Shown piece after piece: positions 1-11,200 of a DNA stretch of 64,000 nt. The DNA is from Bombus terrestris (lineage: Eukaryota > Arthropoda > Insecta > Hymenoptera > Apidae). Every line of letters starts with the position of its first letter. Position 1 is the first letter of the stretch. Position numbers and translations under genes: made by a program. The notes beneath the pieces are model-generated. The model made no database searches, was not told the origin of the DNA, and saw only the letters and a program-made list of their open reading frames with translations. The DNA lies in NCBI RefSeq assembly GCF_910591885.1, contig NW_025963553.1:310001-374000 (forward strand). Reading direction: 5' to 3'.

Positions 1-679
1 AAATAAAGGAGTAAAGTATACATTGTCTGAATCTGCAAAGACATTCAGATCAGAACTTCTTTTTAGATTGGATAGATTAGTAATTAACAAAAATTCTGAT
101 GTAGTTCTTTTGGCCGCAACTAATTGCCCTTGGTATGTATATCATTTATAGCTATTTCAATGTTTTCTAAGTAGAAAATATCTTAATATCATAATTATTC
201 ATTATCTTAATCTTAATTATTGTGTTGTTCGGAATATTCCTTCGTTATTATTAATATAACAGAACAATAATATTTATTGTAAATATATTATTAGGGATAT
301 TGATGCAACTTCACGCAGACGCCTTGAAAAGAATATATACGTATCATTACCAAACGAAGTTACTCGATTTTATATGTTCAAATTATACCTTAGCAACCGA
401 TTATTAGAGAATATGGATATTGTGAGTCACATAATAAAATCTACTGAAAAATATTCTTGTGCTGATATAAAATTGCTTTGTACGCAAGCATGGCTGCTAG
501 AAATGAATCCAATGTTTAAAAGACTTGAAAAAGGAGAAACATCTACTACGACTTTGAAATATGAATTAAAGAATTATAAAATAATAGCAAAATTGTTAAA
601 AAAAATGTCACCTACAGTTACGAATGTGGATAGATATGAAGCGTGGAAAAAATATGTATGCCAAAACAAGATATTTTAA
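1..679 (+). CDS. KATNAL2: Katanin p60-like 2 AAA ATPase, last two exons (copy 1, cut by the window edge)
   Basis: Last two coding exons of a KATNAL2-type katanin catalytic subunit, an AAA ATPase family that acts on microtubules. The visible exon ends at 132 inside a Trp codon, the intron 133-294 starts GTATGT and ends AG, and the final exon 295-679 ends in TAA. The protein part covers the region after Walker B: a Leu-Leu-Ala-Ala-Thr-Asn sensor-1 stretch, the Arg-Arg-Arg-Leu-Glu-Lys arginine-finger region, and the alpha-helical lid and C-terminal helix. It differs from copy 2 at 312 (C for T), which makes Ser instead of Leu next to the arginine finger, a position usually hydrophobic in the family. 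The Walker motifs lie outside the window, so whether this copy is complete cannot be judged. Confidence 0.85.
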
Positions 680-1174
680 AAAATATAAAAGTATAAAAAT
701 ATAAATATATAAAAGTATAAAAATATAAAAATATAAAAATATTATAACTCTAATCAATACTAAAAAATAACGCTCTTGAATTATTTAATCTCGTGCAAAA
801 GAATTACTATAACTTATTACGCTTTCCGCTTTCAATAGTCAATCAACAGAGTTCAGTCTAACGAAGAAGTTCCCTCCTACGCTAACGAACTGTCCTGTTT
901 TTGCGTCCAGGCTTTCAGGACATAAATTAAAATATCGCACATAGGCACAGCGTAACAGCGGCTTAAATTTAAGTTACAATAATAATCTTAAAAAAAAAAA
1001 GAAAAAAAAGAAATGTAATAATGCATGGCTATGTCGTACCGTCGCGTATCGGTACTTTTGCCTGTATCCACCCTACAATCAGAATTCAGCGTTTATTCTG
1101 GAAAAAAATCATGTAAAAAAAAAAAAAAAAAATATGTAAAAAACCTGGAATTAATAAACAAAGATTTAAAAAAA

Positions 1175-1378
1175 TCAACAATTAAACAAGGGATTGAGAT
1201 GACCAACTCCGGTCACGCTGCGAACTTCGAACGCGGAAGAGTCGAGCCGTGGCCATGATGGGTGATTCCAGGAATCGGTCGCGTATGGCAGGATCTGACA
1301 TGCTTTACCGATCCCAGCCGCGCCGATTTCCGTCAACAGGCACAGTAACGGAGATATTTGGAACAGAAGCAGCCGCAT
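1175..1378 (-). CDS. Possible small secreted peptide or signal-peptide exon, unidentified (copy 1)
   Basis: A 67-codon minus-strand ORF inside a patch clearly richer in G+C than its surroundings. The first 20 or so residues are hydrophobic after Met-Arg-Leu-Leu-Leu and would serve as a signal peptide, followed by Gly-Ala-Ala-Gly. Two cysteines follow in the body and one is the last residue. A GTAAAG that could be a splice donor lies right after the Gly-Ala-Ala-Gly-Ile-Gly stretch, so it may be only a first exon. I recognise no family. The ORF is unchanged in copy 2, but the whole area is too, so this is not evidence of selection. It could be a chance ORF. Confidence 0.2.
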   Translation of the reverse strand: MRLLLFQISPLLCLLTEIGAAGIGKACQILPYATDSWNHPSWPRLDSSAFEVRSVTGVGHLNPLFNC

Positions 1379-1983
1379 ATTCGTCTATCTGAAATTAAAG
1401 AGATGATTTCATGTAGAAGATAGAAATTCGTTCCCTGATATTGAAATGCCGAACACGAGGAAAATGAGACATGCAAATGACAAAGTCGATGACCAATAGG
1501 AAGATGACATAAACAATTGTAGATTGCAATGAAAATTTTGAAAAATGATACGTGTTCTAATAATAGAATATAAATGATAAAAAGGAGAATGTAATTGCCA
1601 TTCTTCTATGTATTTTAATTTATGAGACGTAACTTCTGAATGACCTGTAATAGCTTTAAATACATTTACTGGAACTGGCCAAGCATAGAAAAAGGAGGCT
1701 TAAAAGAGAAAAAAAGGGAATAGATGAAATCGTGAATTATCAGTCTAAATGAACCGTGAATGTCAACCTAAGCTTTCACCAAAACCCTAGTGAAACCATG
1801 AAAGCACCACTATGAATATAAAATGATCCGCACTACTATCTACTTCATAGTATACTCTATACGTTTAAAATACTCCATTAGAAGCTTAAATCTATCAAAA
1901 TACAGCTCCTAGGGAAATGTAAACTTTCACATGAACACATAATATCGATTTTCTGATTGAAACGTATAGGCAGATATATACTA

Positions 1984-2064
1984 GCATTTGGCTGCATGGT
2001 GCAGCACTACTCTCTCTGGGATATCCTAGCCATTTTCGGCATTTGGCCGTATGGTGTAGCACTA
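1984..2064 (+). repeat. Short direct repeat, two 26-bp copies
   Basis: Two copies of a 26-base sequence starting GCATTTGGC and ending AGCACTA lie at 1984-2009 and 2039-2064, 29 bases apart. They differ at three positions, all C/T transitions. The same pair exists in copy 2 near 42564-42644. No function is evident. Confidence 0.6.
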
Positions 2065-2319
2065 GCTCTGTAACATAGAAGACCATAGGCGTCAGTTCTT
2101 CTTATTTCCTCTCTGATATATGTTTACTTTAATGTCACTTATTCAGGCGCTTGATATATTGTCGGAATGAAATTTTAGTAATGTGCAAGTAATTTTGAGT
2201 AGATTAATAAAGTATAATAAGATATTAGATTCATGTACATAGTTTCAAGTGACATCAATCTTTATGTCTAGTATATACATGTCTATTGATCTATAAGTCA
2301 GTGTTAAAATAACAAATAA

Positions 2320-4238
2320 ATGGCAGAAGAAGGAAAGAAGATTTCCTTCGGTTTTGCGAAATCTATTAAGAAACCTGTGTTAAAAAATGCTATTCCACAA
2401 GAAAAAAAGAAAGTTGATTACATTGAATGCCTTGATGAGAAAGGTATTAAAGTAATAGGGTGAGTTCAAAAAGTAAAATTTTTAATCAAGAAACATATAA
2501 CCTCAACCTAACCTATAAAAATCACCAATAGCGGAATATATATATTTGAAAACAATTTTTTTATTTCAGTAAGGAAGAAAAAAAAGATGAACCTCTAATT
2601 ATTTCATTACTAGGTTCAAAAACCTGGCATGATAGAATAGTTAATAAAATAGATGCAGACATTTTCCTTCCGAAGGCAGATAAGGAAAAGGTAGGAGACG
2701 CTAGTGTTAACGAGGCAAAATCAAAGCTATCTAATGGAAAAACATCGCCAATAATATCAATAAAGAAAGAGCCAGTTGAAGATAGTGAAAATAAAGTTGT
2801 TACTTTAGAAGAACAAGTGGCGAAAGAAATCATTGAGGATCTTAAATCAAAGAATGAACATGAAACTAAAACAAATGATTTAACCTTACCTTTAGTAGAA
2901 GATGAATCACTAAGAGGCAAAGAACAGGTACGTTATCAACATATTGATGTGCAATGCACAGATGTATTACATTTGCATATTATAAATATCGTTTTGTATT
3001 TTTCAGTCTACGTTAGAAGATTATGAAAAAATTCCTATTGATGATTTTGGTGTAGCAATGTTACGGGGAATGGGATGGCAACCAGGAAAGGGAATTGGTT
3101 GAAATGAAAAGTATGAATTTTACTCTGGATTAAATTAATTGTATGTATTTAATACATCACTTATTGGAAAGTAAACAGAGAACATCATTTTTTATTTCAC
3201 AATCGTTCATTCTAACTATTACAGATTAGTAGCAGCTGTCATACCAGAATTACGACCAAAAGGTATGAGTCTTGGAGCAGACAAAGTAGCATTGTAGAAG
3301 AAAAATACAGATTCCAAAAAAGAAGAGGAAGAAGTTAAAATGGAGAAAGGAACATTTGTGAAAATTATAGCTGGAAAGCAAAGTAATAATTATAGTCAAA
3401 TAGAAGGATTCGATGATGATGCTGGAAGGCTCATAATAAAACTAGCTCTTGGTGGAAATATAATATCTGTAAATGAATTTATGGTACAGCCAGTGACTAA
3501 ATCAGAATATTCTAAGAACTCAAAAGTTCAAAGTTAATATGAAGTGTTAGTTTTTCATTAAGGGACTTTTAAGAAAATAAATTTGAATTGACATATACAT
3601 ATAAAGACATAATCGGACATGTAGAAAAACTAATTCAAAAGTACCTGTAAGTGTGTTGTTGCATGCAATTTTTTAAAGGTCCCTTCTATTTTTATATAAA
3701 ATATGATAAATGTAGAGGTTTTAGCTTTCAGTATTTTATGGGGTTAATTTCAGATACAAAAAAGTATGAGGAATATAAGGACAAGGAATCCAAGGGACTC
3801 AAGCAAAAGATGGATAGAAAAAGATCAATGTCCCCTGACCCCGAAGACGGTGAAGATGGTGACAAAAGTAGTAATAAAAGAAAGAAAATCGGAAGTACGA
3901 TGCACAATAAGAACAAGTATGATAAAGTGGGGGATAAAAAATCAGAAAGACGAAAAAGGCGCTCCGAATCTAATGATGACAGCGATAGTGATTCTGAAAA
4001 GAAGAGACGGAGAGAAAGAAGTAACTCTAATAGGAATGATTCTTATAAATTAAAAAGATTGAAAAAGTCAAAGAAAGATAAGAAGCACGATTGCTCATCC
4101 GAAAGATCAAGTAAGAAACATAAAAAGAAAGGCGAAGAAAGAGAAAACGTTAGAGATAAGAAACCCAGAGATTACGCAGACAGAAAGAAACACAAAAGAC
4201 GAGAAAGATCAAGATCTCGATCATTTAGTAGGCAGTAA
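2320..4238 (+). pseudogene. GPKOW: GPKOW-like G-patch/KOW splicing factor with two in-frame stops (copy 1)
   Basis: Five exons join in frame at GT-AG introns: 2320-2459, 2570-2927, 3007-3110, 3225-3532 and 3754-4238, about 464 codons. Exon 1 starts Met-Ala-Glu-Glu and has the Ser-Phe-Gly-Phe motif typical of GPKOW. Exon 3 encodes a G-patch (Met-Leu-Arg-Gly-Met-Gly-Trp, Gly-Lys-Gly-Ile-Gly), and exon 4 continues it (Leu-Arg-Pro-Lys-Gly, Leu-Gly-Ala) and adds a KOW domain. Exon 5 is a Lys/Arg/Ser/Asp-rich tail. GPKOW proteins bind RNA and the DHX16 helicase in the spliceosome. Two in-frame stops break it: TGA at 3100-3102 where the family has Arg, and TAG at 3295-3297. The second KOW domain expected at the C-terminus is missing. 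Introns are kept, so it is not a processed copy. Either an unprocessed pseudogene or, less likely, read-through or editing. Confidence 0.85.
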
Positions 4239-4310
4239 TATTTTCCAGGGACGTATTCGGTCATTTTACTTTCAAGATAAATTGTACAATTTTATTTATA
4301 CAGATTTTAT

Positions 4311-4316
4311 AATAAA
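4311..4316 (+). terminator. Poly(A) signal of the GPKOW-like gene
   Basis: AATAAA 73 bases after the stop codon of the last exon, followed by a T-rich stretch. Its place right after the shortened reading frame suggests that the present 3' end is the one that would be used, and that the second KOW domain is truly absent here. The same hexamer follows copy 2 at about 44891. Confidence 0.5.
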
Positions 4317-4550
4317 GTGTATTTTTACAAAATATTATATTTCTTTTCTTACCCTTAACTGAAAATTACATTTAATTATAATATGTAATAATGTTTACAA
4401 TTACATCAAAGTTAATGTCCTAAACTTTATCAATAATTATTAAAAATCCCCGCGTATTGTTTACGTAATGTTGATATCGAGTAGTATACATACATAACCT
4501 CAAAGAACATTATGATACTTACGAACATCGCTAAACAAGTAGTGCGAACC

Positions 4551-6931
4551 ATGTCGAGAAAGTATTCACTATGTATAAAGTATTTATAGATAAAAAGTAT
4601 GGGAAATATATAACCGAGTGTATTTAATTTTTCCAACATTTTAGCATTTCGCTTGGCGTTGGTACAACTTCAAGTAAATGAAGTAAAAAGCAAAAATGTA
4701 GAGCGGGCAGTTTCCTACATTTCCAGCGCGAAAGAGCATAATGCTGATATTATCGCTCTTCCTGAATGCTTTAATTCACCATATGGAATACGTAATAATT
4801 TGTTTCTTTTTCTAATAATTTATTATATGTATAACAACTATATAGAAAAAAGTAAAAGTAGACAAATTACCTTATCGTTTATACTTCCATAAAGATTGTG
4901 AATTGACTCGAGAATATAGAATTTCCCCACTTTTATGATTATCGTGATTTTTGTATAAATATATTTTTTAAGATACTAATAATTAGGTACTTAATAATAA
5001 ACTAGTATTATCAATTATTTTGTATTTATAATTCCACCTATAGTAGTTAAAAATTAATGTTAGTTAAAATCTAACTTTATGTTTCAAAAAGTACTAGCAA
5101 AGTCGTTAAGTAACAAGTCACTGGTACTAAACCAAATAGCATGATTGTAATTAAACAAACATTTCTAAATATTCATTTTTCATCTTGAACCTGTAGAAAC
5201 AATTTATTATATGTACTATTATCTAAGTAATTATATATTTAAGTAAATCGAAATGTAAAATTTAGTTATTTTACTAATTTAAAAAATAAAAAATTGACAA
5301 ACATTTCAACTTAATTTATGGTTGGAACAAAGGACAGTTATTTTTCATTAATTGAAATATTGCAATGCAGAATAGTTTCCAAAATACGCCGAGAGTATTC
5401 CCGATGAAACGGTGAAACGAGCGTTGCTTTATCGAAGGCAGCTAAGGAAAACAGCATTTATGTAGTTGGTGGTACGATACCTGAAATAGAGGGCGATAAA
5501 TTGTACAATACCTGCTGTACTATTTGGGGTCCCGATGGAACTTTGATAGCAAAACACCGGAAGGTAAATAATATACCTCCATGTGGCTTTGAAATTGAAA
5601 ATATCGGGGTGGAGAAAGTGACTCTATCTAGGAATAATTTAGGAATATACATATGTACATACGTGTACTATAACCAATTCTATAATTTAAAAAATATGTT
5701 ATAGGTTTATAAAATACGTTTTGATACGAGAAACATACATTTTTGTCGTAATATAATATATAAGATATGGACAATATATTTGTTTTGTAATATAAATTTT
5801 TCACATACGAAAAAACTTATTTTTTCTTAAAAAATATTCCTTCTCAAATATTATTAAATGATAAAACTTTTTAATAAAAGAAAGTGATAAAAACGCTGTC
5901 AGTTATTAAATAAAAAACAATTAAAGTTTAAAAGTTCGTAACATTGATGTTAAATTACAAAAGTTACAGCAATAGAGTTAGCAACTATATTTTTATGTTA
6001 TTAGGTACATCTATTCGACATCGACATTCCCAACAAGATTACTTTCCGAGAGAGTGATTCACTCAGTCCTGGTAATTCCCTAACAATGTTTGATGTGAAG
6101 GGCTGGAAAATAGGTATTGGCATTTGCTATGATATCAGATTCGAGGAAATGGCACGCATTTATCGGAACAAAGGTACAGTAGCTTAATCGAACAATACTT
6201 AACTAGCAGGAAAGTAACTATCTTTCTTAAATATATTCTATATAAAGTATAATCAATATAATCTGTAACTCTGTATAAAAAGGAGCTTAATTTACAAAAC
6301 CAGTATATTCGCTGAAAATGAAATAAATAAAAGAATTAGAAGCACGACAAGAGGACTGTTCTCGCATATTCATAAATTATGGAATGTGGACTGTGCACCT
6401 ACAAAGTTAACTAAAATTCAGTGGTCTCATATTTCCCGTTTCTCTGTGTTAGGTTGCCAAATACTGATATATCCGGTGGCATTCAATATGACCACTGGAC
6501 CACTGCACTGGTCATTACTTCAGCGTTCCAGAGCGAATGACAATCAATTATACGTCGCCTGTATATCACCGGCTCGTGTTCCTTCAGCAAGTTATGTCGC
6601 ATGGGGACATACACAGTTGACAAATCCCTGGGGGAAAATCCTTTATGATTTGGAAACTCAGGAAAATATGGTGGTCACCGATATCGGTAATTTTCAGCTT
6701 AACATTAAAAGCGAGAAAAATCCATGATGTAATTAACTTTTAGTCTCGTTGGTTCATCGATTTTGCCGGCTCCCTCTGTATTTGCTGAATTTATTAGCAA
6801 GCATTACTTATTACTTCGTATGTTTTTCTTTTCTCTCAGATTTGAAAGTTGTTGAGGAAGTAAGGGCTCAGATACCTACATTTTCTCAAAGACGTACGGA
6901 TTTGTACGACACTGTCTATAAAAAGGAGTAA
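4551..6931 (+). pseudogene. NIT2: NIT2-like omega-amidase, broken by stop, frameshift and lost splice donor (copy 1)
   Basis: Six exons of a nitrilase-superfamily omega-amidase, which hydrolyses alpha-ketoglutaramate and alpha-ketosuccinamate. Exons: 4551-4557, 4645-4791, 5371-5563, 6005-6173, 6453-6686 and 6840-6931. Family marks are Leu-Pro-Glu-Cys-Phe (catalytic Glu), the Lys of Ala-Lys-His-Arg-Lys, the Cys of Gly-Ile-Cys-Tyr-Asp, and Leu-Gln-Arg-Ser-Arg-Ala. Total length of about 280 codons matches the family. Lesions: exon 3 opens with TAG (5373-5375) where a Tyr codon is expected; the reading frame then shifts between about 5415 and 5428, so that Ile-Pro-Asp-Glu-Thr and Ser-Lys-Ala-Ala-Lys-Glu lie in different frames. 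In this copy the exon-1 donor is GAAAGT instead of the GTAAGT of copy 2. The catalytic residues remain but cannot be joined in one frame. Confidence 0.85.
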
Positions 6932-7271
6932 CTCTACACTGAAACAGAAAATGTTTTCTTATAATATTTCTACTACAATACCGTTTTTTTTTTTTTTTTT
7001 TTTTATGACTTATTACTAATTACTTATCATTTGTACTAAATGAATAACTCAATTAAGAAAACCAAAATGTTATAAATAATAATCTGTATATCTTGTGTAT
7101 CAATATGTAATTGGATATTGTAATAATATTGGAATGTCTTTGATCAGGGATATGATAAAGAACACGCGAAGACTACATTCTTTTGAACATCTTTAATATC
7201 CATCATTTATAACATTAAACATCTTTTTAAATATTTAGATAGATTAATACGTAACTCTTTATATATATATA

Positions 7272-8272
7272 TGTCGGAGATGAAAGAACACCGGAGCCTC
7301 CCCTTTGGAGCGGTGGGAGGACCCCTTTAGCGCTGTAACCCAGATTTCATCATAGCCGCACTAAGAAACTGTTGTAATTCGATCCGACTGTACTTATTCG
7401 AAATTTATGATAGTGAGCTCGGGCTCGAGGTGACAACCGGTCGCCGAACGTAGTCGCGGTCAAGGGATGAACGTTTTGTCTAACAAAGGCATGAAGTGAC
7501 TATAGCTCTCCTTAAAAGAAATACTTGGGACGGGGCACGACGGTAAACATTTCAACGATTTCTGTCCCGTGGCTCGCCACACGCAGACTTTGTCCTTCGG
7601 GTAAGACGATTGCCAGATGCCAACGCATCTTCACAGTATATGTTTAGCTGGGCGAGGACCCGCTACGAATATTAAATTTCAATTACACAAAGTCTCTCAA
7701 ATAGACAAATGGCACGTGCCCCAACTACGGGAAGATAAGAGAAATCTATCCTTCCACGAACGACGCTTCTCGCTAGCAACTTTCCCCAAGGACAGCTAAT
7801 ATCTTTCTCTAACCACCAACATGGAAATTGACCAATTAACAGCAACGTCAATTTCCCTCACCCTTCGAGCGAAGACTTCTCTCCGCGAATCCGATGATCT
7901 CGTGCCCTTAGGCACACCCATCATAGTTTTCTTCGACAGCATCACCGCGACGGAGAGACACTCTCTAGTGCGATCTCATCAGTAATCGACCTGTCTTTCG
8001 TATACGAAATAATTGCCCCGTGCTCTAACATATAGTGTAACTTAGACGCAAACGAAGGGTAAAGTCCAGTATCCGTTGACCGCGGAAACGTTGCCGGAGC
8101 CGAGACCATTGTCATAGTACCGCGAATATCGAAACCTTGCGATTATCTGTCGACGCTGCAAATCTCTCTAATTTGTGTCAATAAACTCAACCATTGTTAC
8201 ACCGCACCTATGGCTAATTCCAACGAAGATACACCGAACACCCCCACCCACAATCCTGACGTGCATCCGACA
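7272..8272 (+). repeat. 5' LTR, copy 1 (1001 bp)
   Basis: Runs from TGTCGG to CCGACA. It holds an AATAAA at 8180-8185 and, 24 bases later, an ATG at 8210 that opens the Gag-Pol ORF, so the ORF starts inside the LTR. It differs from its own 3' LTR in three places: a short indel-plus-substitution near 7498 (2 bp shorter), CAC for CTC near 7965, and G for A in the codon after the ATG. The first two changes are found only in this LTR; the other three LTR copies agree with each other there. A 60-codon ORF at 7617-7799 is present in all four LTRs but looks incidental. Confidence 0.93.
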
Positions 8273-11200
8273 TCAGAAGTGGGATTCGGAACGGTTATGA
8301 CGGTGAACGGAATGAGGGCCATTTTGCGTGGCCTAGTGGAGGAGCTGAATTTGAAGCCGAGTGCGGAACCTACCAAAACTGTGCTACCGGACTTTAACCC
8401 CGACATCCCGGGCGCCGATCCAGTCGCATGGTGTACCACTGCTGGTCTGATTATGAAGGACCACCCCCTACAAGACCGTTCGCTAGCCACCGCTTTGAGC
8501 AGTGCTCTGAAGGGTTCCGCAGCAAATTGGTTTTCGCAGGGAGTGTTCGACGAAGGCCTCACTTGGCCAGCGTTTACGGAACTTTTTACGACGCGTTTTG
8601 GTGGTAAGGATACAGCAACCTCGACACTAATGAAGATACTTAACGAACAACCACAGAAGGGCGAAAACACGGCGGCTTTCGCCGCTCGCGTCCGTTCCCT
8701 CATAGAGATGAAGTGGCAACATATAACCTTGCCGGAATTATTCAATGCTATCGCCTTTTATCGAGTGAAGTCAGTCGACCGGCGTATCGAACGAGTGGCA
8801 CTCGAGAAGGATATCAAGACCAAGGACCAATTTTTAAACGAAATAAGAGTCTTCGCTCACGAGAAGAGGCCGGCGACAAGCAATACACCATCTAGCCCCG
8901 AAACCAAACGACACAAGCTGTCCGACCCCCGGAACAAGTGCCTCTACTGCGGTGCCTTTGGGCATGAAGTGGCGGAGTGCCGCAAGAAGGTGCGGACCGA
9001 GAAACGGAAGATACGACGTCCAGAAGGAGGCCGACAAGCTACATCGTCCAAGCCGGTTTGCTTCAAGTGTCAAGCGGAAGGACACATCGCCTCTGGTTGC
9101 CCGCTGCGGAAAGAGAGAGGAGACAGCAACGGCCAGGAACGTCGAGTCGAATTCTGCGTGGTGGAGGCCCCAACCGGTAAATTAAGCCTCCAGGGTGAGT
9201 CGTTCCCATTTTGTTTCGATTCTGGGGCCGAATGCTCGTTGATTAAGGAGTCCGTTGCCCCGAAATTTCCCGGCATACGAACGGCCGACGTAGTAGTAAT
9301 GCGAGGGATAGGGAATACATGCGTTAAGAGTACGTCGCAGATTTTGTCCACCGTATGCATCAACGGTTTTGCGCTCGAGATAACTTTTCACGTCCTCCCC
9401 GATAGCCACTTAAAATACGATATCATGATTGGTCGCGAAATTTTGAGCCAAGGCTTCGATGTACATATTACGCGCGACAGTCTCAACATTTGCAAAACGA
9501 AAATAGTTAACGCCTGTAATAGGACCGTCGAAAACGAGATCGATCTCGGTGAAGTAGACACCGAGGTACTTGGTAACGATAAGGGCCGGTTAATTTCCAT
9601 TCTCGAAAGGTTTAAAAACTCATTCATCACGGGTTTCCCACGTACTCGTGTAACTACGGGCCAGCTAGAGATACGACTAATCGACCCTAACGTCACCGTC
9701 CAAAGAAGTCCTTACAGACTTAGCGAGGAAGAGCGGAAAACCGTGCGGGAGAGAATTAGCGAACTAATTAAAGCAAACATTATAAGACCTAGTAAGTCAC
9801 CGTTCGCAAGTCCTATGTTGCTCGTGAAGAAGAAGGACGGCTCGGATAGACTGTGCGTAGACTTCCGAGCGCTAAATAAAAATACGGTTGCGGATCGGTA
9901 TCCCCTACCCCTTATCGCTGACCAAATTGCGAGATTGCAGAACGCGAAATACTTCATTAGCCTGGATATGGCCAGCGGGTTCCACCAAATCCCCATACAT
10001 CCCAATTCAACGGAGTATACCGCGTTCGTTACACCCGACGGACAATATGAGTATGTAACGATGCCGTTCGGATTGAAAAATGCACCGTCCGTTTTTCAGA
10101 GGGCCATCTTTAACGCCTTAGGCGACCTTGCGTATTCTTACGTCGTCGTTTATTTAGATGACGTCTTAGTTATTGCCGACTCGATAGATCAAGCTCTAGA
10201 AAGGTTGAACACCGTACTAGATACTCTTGTGAAAGCCGGATTTTCGTTCAACTTCGCGAAATGCTCTTTTCTGAAAACAACGGTACTTTACTTGGGATAT
10301 ATAATCCATAACGGAGAAGTTCGCCCCAACCCGGGTAAAATACACGCCTTAAGTTCCTTACCCGCGCCAACGACCGTCACTCAGCTCAGACAATTCATTG
10401 GGTTAGCTTCGTATTTCCGTAGGTTCGTCCCTAAATTCTCGCAGATGATGAAACCCCTGTATGCGCTCACCTCAGGTAGCAAAAACATAACATGGTCAGA
10501 TAGGCACGAGAAAATCAGACAACAGGTAGTTTCCGTCCTGACCGACGCGCCGGTACTAATGATATTCGACCCTAATTACCCAATTGAGCTACATACCGAC
10601 GCCAGCTCGGAGGGCTACGGAGCGATCTTGATGCATAAAGTCGAAGGTAAAAATAGAGTAATCGAGTACTACAGCAAAAGAACTACCCCCGCGGAATCTA
10701 GATATCATTCCTACGAACTAGAAACGTTAGCAGTCGTAAACGCCATCAAGCATTTCCGTCACTACCTACATGGACGAGAATTTCTTGTTGTTACGGATTG
10801 CAATTCGCTGAAAGCGTCAAGTAACAAAGCGCATTTGAACGACAGAGTCCACAGGTGGTGGGCTTACTTGCAGACTTTCACCTTCGACATTATGTACCGA
10901 GAAGGGAAGAGGATGTCCCACGTAGATTTCTTCTCGCGAAATCCCGTAGACTTAGGCCACCGTAAAATTGACAAAATTGTGGAGAAAGAAATTAACTTGG
11001 CCGAAATATCGGAAGACTGGCTACTGGCCGAACAGCGTCGCGACCCGCAAATTATAGAAACTACCCGCAAACTACGAAACGACGAGCTCGCGGAAGATAT
11101 CGCGAATACCTATGAGTTGCGCTCAGGTATCCTCTATCGCAAAGTGCAGCGGAGGGGTAGAACCCTCTGCTTGCCCATTGTCCCGAGAGGCTTTAGATGG

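Larger units (their letters stand above)
680..2319. other. Intergenic DNA between KATNAL2 and GPKOW-like gene, copy 1
   Basis: AT-rich spacer with A-runs near 990-1015 and 1113-1130 that differ in length between the copies. A more GC-rich patch at about 1190-1385 carries a short minus-strand ORF, listed separately. Apart from a short direct repeat at 1984-2064, I see no further gene, tRNA or transposon end. Confidence 0.6.

Noticed and set aside
8197..8745. 182-codon minus-strand ORF over the start of gag, and other long antisense ORFs within the element (for example 11632-12150)
   Set aside because: They lie antisense to the intact Gag-Pol frame, have no domain, and recur only because the element is duplicated. 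They are codon-bias shadows.
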